Of a stretch of DNA of 5,852 nucleotides, positions 1 to 4,385 are shown one piece after another (position 1 is the first letter of the stretch; each line of letters begins with the position of its first letter). This DNA comes from Verrucomicrobia bacterium 12-59-8. GTDB lineage: Bacteria > Verrucomicrobiota > Verrucomicrobiae > Verrucomicrobiales > Verrucomicrobiaceae. The translations under genes and the position numbers were made by a program. The notes below the pieces were generated by a model. It searched no databases and was not told the DNA's origin. It was given only the letters and a program-made list of their open reading frames with translations. The stretch lies in NCBI GenBank assembly GCA_002279765.1, contig NCCR01000336.1, forward strand, positions 1 to 5,852, given 5' to 3'.

Positions 1-48
1 TCCTATAGCCAAGGCGAAGGTGAAAATGAGGTGCAATGATATTTTCAT
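1..48 (-). CDS. Start of a secreted or membrane protein (partial, leaves window)
   Basis: An ATG at 48-46 on the minus strand opens a frame that runs without a stop to the window edge and encodes MKISLHLIFTFALAIG. A lysine after Met, then a run of hydrophobic residues (LHLIFTFALAIG), is what the start of a Sec signal peptide, lipoprotein signal or first membrane helix looks like. It begins 29 bp after the stop of the metallopeptidase ORF on the same strand, so the two are probably co-transcribed. No good Shine-Dalgarno is visible just upstream. Function is unknown. Its place directly behind a putative toxin tip makes an immunity or accessory protein a reasonable guess, but only a guess. With 16 codons visible, a chance ORF cannot be excluded. 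Confidence 0.5.
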   Translation of the reverse strand, partial: MKISLHLIFTFALAIG

Positions 49-77
49 AATCAAATTATGGAGCACCCCACTCGGTT

Positions 78-659
78 TCAATTATTTTTAAGCATTTCAA
101 GCTGTTCGCGAGCCATTTTATACCATTCGTCAGCCGACAATGTAGTTTTAAATCCAAAATTGTTGGCAGGCCAATAATTTCCGGGGCTTTCATTCACAGA
201 AGGCCAAAAGCCGGATGACATCTGAGTGCGTGGTAACTCCCTGCTATCTGTATAAAATTCTGTCGGTGGCAGTCCCTTTTCCAAATCAATCTGTCTTTCT
301 ACGTAGTAGACGTTGAATGGGTCAAGCAATTTTATGAATGTATGCCCCAGTTCATGCGGTAAACTGTCACCCGCTACTGTTTTCGGGGCTACCGTAACAG
401 TCGATATCATATCTGATTTTGCTTTTGCATTACTTGCGAGATCCGAATCTGGCACTATTTTCAAAGTCCACTTAGGGCCAAGAATGGCCCGAGCAGCTAG
501 CGCAAATCCTAAACTGCCACCTGGACGTCCAGGCAATGGCTTTAAAAATGCAAGGCTGACAATCTCATCAATCATCTTGTTGGCGATCCTGTTGCTTTCA
601 GTTGTTAAACGTAATTTCTCAAGAGGTGTAAGCTTGTCGGAAGGCTGGATTCCCTCCAC
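78..659 (-). CDS. Putative zinc metallopeptidase (HELGH) effector domain
   Basis: A 193-residue ORF from GTG (659-657) to TGA (80-78). Residues 102-106 read HELGH (codons 356-342), preceded by LP and followed by TFIKLL, which fits the HExxH zinc-binding and catalytic helix of zincins. The position where a metzincin would carry its third ligand holds Leu, so it is not a metzincin; a later Glu (for example in YYVERQ, about 15 residues on) could be the third ligand, as in gluzincins. There is no signal peptide. The GTG overlaps the TAG of the upstream module ORF by one base (TAGTG) and has only a weak ribosome site, so it is probably expressed by coupling, or as a C-terminal extension of the upstream protein through the heptamer at 662-668. 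Base composition is clearly more AT-rich than the module. By analogy with the right-hand gene I infer this is the enzymatic tip of a modular effector. Substrate and family are not identifiable. Confidence 0.8.
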   Translation of the reverse strand: MEGIQPSDKLTPLEKLRLTTESNRIANKMIDEIVSLAFLKPLPGRPGGSLGFALAARAILGPKWTLKIVPDSDLASNAKAKSDMISTVTVAPKTVAGDSLPHELGHTFIKLLDPFNVYYVERQIDLEKGLPPTEFYTDSRELPRTQMSSGFWPSVNESPGNYWPANNFGFKTTLSADEWYKMAREQLEMLKNN

Positions 660-1778
660 TATAAAAAATGTCTTAAGGAATCATATAGATCTTGACGATC
701 TCCTGCGTCAACTGCGTTCTTAAACCAAAGAATTTTGTTTGGGTCGATCAGCGGTCTGGCTGTATTCAGCCTCTCCTCTTCGGGGGCATTTTCGAGAGTA
801 TTCTTTTCAAGGCCAGTCTGCTTTTCTTGATACCTCTCCGGAAGTGGTGGTGTTTGCTGTCCTTGGTTTTGAGGCTGATCTGTTCCGGGTGGAGACGCCG
901 GTCCTTGTCCTAGCGTGAGTCTTCCTCCTCCTTGCTGCTGCGGCGCTGGGGCAGATGCTTGAAAACGCTGCATGCCCTGTTGTGGCGATGACGGGTAAGG
1001 ACTGCGCCCCCGCTGTGGTTGCATGGCATCCTTGCTTTGCTGCTGCATCAAAAACGCCGCTGGAACGCTACGCTTTTCAAAGATGCGGCCTCGGGTCAGG
1101 GCGGGGCGGCTGTCTTGAGCGGGGGCTTCTCTAGTGGGAGAGTCTGGTGTGGGGGCGTGGAAGGCGTCGCGGAGGTCTTGCGTGGAGGGGGGGGAAGCCG
1201 TTGCTGCGTGTGGTGGACGTGCTGGGGTCTGCGGGAGGTGCGTCGTCGAAGCCGGAGCTGCGTGTGGTGTTTTCCCAGGGTTTGGGGGAGGGGGCGTGTG
1301 CGTCCTCAGGGTGATCCTGCGGGGGCAGGTCTTGGGCGGTGATGCGGGGCATGTACCAAGGTCTGTCGTCTGCGTGGTCTTGCAGGGCGGGGGCGTCCTC
1401 GGGGTTGGAATCTGCCTCTGGCGGAGGGGCATCATCCTGATCCTCTGGTTGGGAGCGCGCGGGGCTGTTGGATGAGGCGGAGCGTGGAGGGATCGGGGCG
1501 ATCTCTCCACGTGGGCTGTCTTCCCGGAGCGGGGCGGTGGAAGCCGCAGGATTGTCACGCACCGGCAGGTGGCTCGGGGCGATCTCTCCACGTGGGCTGT
1601 CTTCCCGGAGCGGGGCGGTGGAAGCCGCAGGATTGTCACGCACCGGCAGGTGGCTGAAGGCGCGGACGCTTCCGGCGCGGGGCGTGGGCTGCATGACGTC
1701 TTCCTCCTCGTCTTCGAGGTGGTCAGGGCGGCGGACAAGGGATTCAGGAAGGTGGGAGGTGGAGAAGATGAAGGCCAT
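659..1778 (-). CDS. Proline-rich disordered N-terminal module protein, frame broken at a C8 run
   Basis: I choose ATG 1778 over TTG 1784 because it is the stronger codon two residues on. The start frame encodes MAFIFSTSHLPESLVRR, an acidic stretch (EDEEED), then two exact 27-residue repeats (SHLPVRDNPAAS to RGEIAP) and Pro/Asp/Ser-rich sequence including RITAQDLPPQD and PWENTTRSSGF. As read, this frame leaves its homology at 1194-1187 and stops at 1131 (215 aa). The homology to the right-hand gene continues in another frame from STQDLRDAF through GRIFEKR, then a Gln/Pro-rich linker, and ends at DSLRHFL with TAG 661-659. With C7 instead of C8 the product is 372 aa. No signal peptide, membrane span or catalytic motif is seen. 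The role is inferred to be delivery or sorting of the linked metallopeptidase. It could be a genuine frameshifted gene, a phase-off allele, a pseudogene or a sequencing artefact. The family is not recognised. Confidence 0.7.
662..668 (-). other. Candidate -1 slippery heptamer T TTT TTA before the module stop
   Basis: In the module frame the last codons are CAT TTT TTA TAG, so the minus strand carries T TTT TTA in exactly the X XXY YYZ phase known for -1 ribosomal frameshifting (the U UUU UUA type). A -1 slip would read TTT TTT ATA GTG GAG and run straight into the metallopeptidase, joining module and enzyme. The same T6 tract could also support polymerase slippage. I see no strong stimulatory hairpin: only a 4-bp GGAA/TTCC stem just downstream, and a Shine-Dalgarno-like AGGAG about 30 nt upstream, farther than the usual stimulatory spacing. 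Plain termination and reinitiation at TAGTG is the simpler alternative. Confidence 0.45.
1187..1194 (-). other. C8 homopolymer (G8 on plus strand) at the frame break
   Basis: Eight consecutive G on the plus strand mark the point where homology to the right-hand gene moves from one frame to another. With C8 the start frame reads GFPPLHARPP and soon stops; with C7 it reads GFPPSTQDLRDAF, matching GFIPSPQDLRNSS at the equivalent place in the right-hand gene, which has no such run. A homopolymer of this length is a plausible slippage site during replication or transcription and also a common site of sequencing error. Confidence 0.75.
1194..1269 (-). repeat. Degenerate 54-bp-spaced duplication in the module
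   Basis: The plus-strand string starting gaagccg and ending gctgcgtgtggtg occurs at 1194-1215 and again at 1248-1269, with 20 of 22 bases matching. The copies encode TTRSNGF and TTRSSGF, 18 residues apart. The right-hand gene has only one equivalent (ARSSGF), so this looks like an in-frame duplication specific to the left copy. The downstream copy borders the C8 run. Confidence 0.6.
1493..1655 (-). repeat. Two exact tandem 81-bp repeats (27 codons each)
   Basis: Positions 1493-1574 match 1574-1655 with an 81-bp offset and no mismatch; the identity stops at 1575 (c) versus 1656 (g). Because 81 is a multiple of three, the duplication is silent for frame and adds one 27-residue unit beginning SHLPVRDNPAAS and ending RGEIAP. 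A third copy lies at the right edge of the window. Perfect identity implies recent duplication or ongoing homogenisation. Confidence 0.95.
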
Positions 1779-1864
1779 GCCCAAAGTCTTGGGTTCGGAT
1801 TTGGGGATACAAGTGAAAAGATACCGGAGTGTGGTATGATGCGGTAGTGACTGTTTATTGGTTC

Positions 1865-1893
1865 TTGAATTGTTGGGCGGAGGTGGGTGTTAT
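1865..1893 (+). promoter_or_regulatory. Weak sigma70-like promoter candidate for the HEAT-repeat gene
   Basis: TTGAAT (1865-1870) and TGTTAT (1888-1893) are separated by 17 bp, each matching four of six consensus bases. It lies in the 254-bp gap between the divergent starts at 1778 and 2033 and would give a leader of about 130 nt. I saw no comparable promoter for the minus-strand gene in this gap and no obvious operator palindrome. Sigma-factor preference in this organism is unknown. Confidence 0.25.
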
Positions 1894-2032
1894 GGGGCCG
1901 GCGTCACTCCTCCGGGTTTTCTGGCTGAGCGGCTGTGGGATTGGGCCGATGGGAATGTCAGGCATGAAATTAGCACTTCTCTGTTCATTTAGAGCTTGCT
2001 CTCAACTGCCTCTTTCTGCTCGAATCCAAGGC

Positions 2033-4315
2033 ATGAAATTTAACTCTCATTGCTGCGGTGCCTGGCTGTGCATGATCGCGCTGGCCGCTGGGAGTGCGCT
2101 GCTCGGTGAGGATGCGGAAGTGGAAAGGTTTGCGGAGATGCATCCACCACCCGCGTCGTGGCAGATCGCGGGCATCCGCGCGGCCATGAGTGATCCATCT
2201 TCGCATTTGCGTGCGACTGCGATTTATCACTGTGTGCTAAAACACTGGGTCGGCCAATGCCTGAAGGTGGAAGAGCTACAGCCGCTGCTGCAGCACGCAA
2301 ACGATGATGAGCGCAGCGCTGCGGCAGTTGCTCTCGGAGAACTGGCTCATGAGACCGGTCCTGAGGTGGCAGAGGCGCTGGTGCCGCTGCTGAGAGACTC
2401 CAGTGTCGAGGTACTGTCCAGCGTGCTGAATGCTCTGATAAAGATGGGCGGGAAGGCCGCCCCGGTGCTGAGCCGGGAACTGCCCGCCCTGCTCAAGGAC
2501 GCGGACATCACCGTGAAACTGTGTGTGCTGAATGCGATGCTGCAGGTCAGCAAGAAGGCTGCACCCTATGCCACCGCCCTGCTGCCGCTGCTGCAGGATG
2601 CGGACACCAAGGTGAAATGTGAAACCGCGCAAGTGCTGGGAGAGATGGCACTCAATGTGAACGCACCCGAGGCCGCGCCCGCAGTGGCCCGGGCTCTGCT
2701 GCCACTGCTGAAGGACGCTGACACCTGGGTGAGACGCCTCGCCGTGCGTGCTCTGGGGCGTGTGGACCCGGGGACTGCACCCATGGTGGCCCAAGTGTTG
2801 CTGCCGCTGCTCCAGGACCCCGACGAAGAGGTGAAACTCATGGCGGTGACGGCGCTGGGATCTCTGGGCAAGGAGGCCGCGCCCACCGTGGCATCTGCAT
2901 TGCTGCCGCTGATCGAGGAGGGGGTGGACAACGATGTGCGGAACGCAGCAGGAGAGGCGCTGGGGACACTGGGCAAAGCGGCCGCGCCCACCGTCGTCCC
3001 GCTGTTGCTGCCACGGCTCCAGCATGCCAAAAGCAATGTGAGGGAGCGCGCCTTGCAGACACTCAGCATCATGGGTCGCGCACTCGCGCCCTATGACAAG
3101 GCCCTGCTGCCGCTGCTGCATGACCCTGACAGCGGAGTGAGATACTGTGCCGTGGATGCCCTCGGCGAAGCCGGCAAAGGCACCGCGACTTATTTCAAAG
3201 ACCTGCTGCCCCTGCTGCAGGACCCGGACGACTCAGTGAAACGCATCGCCGTGGGCGCTTTGTCAGAGATGGGCGCGGGGGCCGCACCTGAGGTGGTGCG
3301 TGCGCTGCTGCCGCTGCTCAAGTCCGCCGGGAACAACATGCTCTCCAGCATGGCTGCTGCTTTCTGGGAGATGCGCCAGGAGGCCGCGCCCATGGTCAAG
3401 GAACTGCTGCCCGCGCTCAAAGCATCCAGCAGGCAGATGCAGATCGAGATGGCGCAATGCCTGGCCTCGGAGGGCAGCATTGCCACGCCTTACATCCGGC
3501 TGGTGCTGCCGCTGCTGCATGATCCTGACAGATTGGTGAGGCAAGACGTGGTGAAAGCAATCGGGCGCATGGGGTCGGATGCCGCGCCATACGCCCAAGA
3601 TCTCCTGCCGCTGCTCCATGATCCCGACAGCAATGTGAGGAAGGTCGTGCTGTCCACTTTTCGAGCCATGGGCAGGGCTGCCGCGCCCTTTGCCAAGGAT
3701 CTGCTGTCACTGACCCAGGACCCTGACCAAACGGTACGTGAAATCTTGCTCTATGCCTTCGCGCAGATGGGCCCGGAGGCTGCGGCTGTGCTGGTCCCGG
3801 CGCTGCTCCCGCTGCTGCAGCAGCCAGATCTCTTCAGTCGACATGATGTGGTGATGGCCCTCGATGCCTTCGGCAATTTCAACCAGGACGCTACCTGGCA
3901 GTGCGCCGCCCTCGCTGCCACTGCGGGGCTCTCAGCCAATCACACGCAGGAGACCCGATTCCACCTCTACCTCTGGTCCGGGCATGATGCAGACCTCATA
4001 CTCAGCGTCCGCTGGCTCGGCGGGCCTGCTGGCGACCCCATGCCTTCTCAGGGACTCAGCGCCACGGAGCAGCAGGCTGTGCTCAGCGTGTTGCTCAAAC
4101 TCTGGCCCCACAGCGCCCCGCACCCTGCGCTGCGGCGGGAAATGACGGGACGCATCGCGCAGGTGGCGCAAAGCATCACCGCTGCGCCAGATGAGAAAGT
4201 GGTGGGGCTGCTGAAAAAACTGGAGGCGCAGTTGAAAGCGGATGCAGTGGTGGATTCGCAGGAGGCCTCCGCCAAGGCGCGTGCTACAGTACAGAGATCG
4301 CTGGAGGGGAAGTGA
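2033..4315 (+). CDS. Exported HEAT-repeat solenoid protein
   Basis: I place the start at ATG 2033 (760 aa) because it opens a typical signal peptide: MKFNSH, then a hydrophobic core CCGAWLCMIALAAGSALL, then GEDAE with probable cleavage near residue 25. The frame is open further up (ATG 1964, ATG 1829), but those extensions would bury the signal. From about residue 80 to 618 there are about 16 consecutive HEAT/PBS-lyase-like repeats of 33-39 residues with the pattern ALLPLLxDPDxxVRxxAVxALGxMGxxAAPxVA. The last 140 residues are not HEAT-like; they include FHLYLWSGHDADLILSVRWLGG and an Ala/Lys-rich helical end. Such solenoids bind proteins; no catalytic residues are evident. Predicted location is the periplasm or beyond. 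It stands alone on the plus strand, divergent from the left effector locus and convergent with the right one. A link to the effectors (scaffold or inhibitor) is speculation. Confidence 0.9.
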   Translation: MKFNSHCCGAWLCMIALAAGSALLGEDAEVERFAEMHPPPASWQIAGIRAAMSDPSSHLRATAIYHCVLKHWVGQCLKVEELQPLLQHANDDERSAAAVALGELAHETGPEVAEALVPLLRDSSVEVLSSVLNALIKMGGKAAPVLSRELPALLKDADITVKLCVLNAMLQVSKKAAPYATALLPLLQDADTKVKCETAQVLGEMALNVNAPEAAPAVARALLPLLKDADTWVRRLAVRALGRVDPGTAPMVAQVLLPLLQDPDEEVKLMAVTALGSLGKEAAPTVASALLPLIEEGVDNDVRNAAGEALGTLGKAAAPTVVPLLLPRLQHAKSNVRERALQTLSIMGRALAPYDKALLPLLHDPDSGVRYCAVDALGEAGKGTATYFKDLLPLLQDPDDSVKRIAVGALSEMGAGAAPEVVRALLPLLKSAGNNMLSSMAAAFWEMRQEAAPMVKELLPALKASSRQMQIEMAQCLASEGSIATPYIRLVLPLLHDPDRLVRQDVVKAIGRMGSDAAPYAQDLLPLLHDPDSNVRKVVLSTFRAMGRAAAPFAKDLLSLTQDPDQTVREILLYAFAQMGPEAAAVLVPALLPLLQQPDLFSRHDVVMALDAFGNFNQDATWQCAALAATAGLSANHTQETRFHLYLWSGHDADLILSVRWLGGPAGDPMPSQGLSATEQQAVLSVLLKLWPHSAPHPALRREMTGRIAQVAQSITAAPDEKVVGLLKKLEAQLKADAVVDSQEASAKARATVQRSLEGK

Positions 4316-4385
4316 GGCGGGGCGGTCACTCCCTGAGAATGCTTCTGTCGTTCATCGTAAACGGTGGATGCCTTTTTGCTGGGCC

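Noticed and set aside
1131..1190. Tail of the start frame after the C8 run (LHARPPRRLPRPHTRLSH)
   Set aside because: Arg/Pro-rich out-of-frame sequence; the homology to the right-hand gene is in the other frame here.
1493..1655. Tandem 81-bp repeats as a CRISPR array
   Set aside because: There are no spacers; the units are contiguous, in-frame coding sequence.
1195..1738. Upstream part of the second module frame as an independent gene start
   Set aside because: Upstream of the C8 run this frame is Arg/Pro/Thr-rich nonsense, while the other frame carries the conserved repeat unit.
1019..1847. Plus-strand open frames opposite the left module
   Set aside because: GC-rich, low-complexity antisense of proline-rich coding; they copy the 81-bp repeat in other frames and have no plausible protein character.
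1829..2032. N-terminal extension of the HEAT gene from ATG 1829
   Set aside because: It would add 68 residues ahead of a clear signal peptide and would cover the only promoter candidate.
2276..3121. Long minus-strand open frame of 281 codons inside the HEAT gene, plus several shorter ones to about 4330
   Set aside because: Antisense shadows of a repetitive GC-rich gene; their residues repeat with the HEAT period (QQRQQ, SSGS) and they have no independent features.
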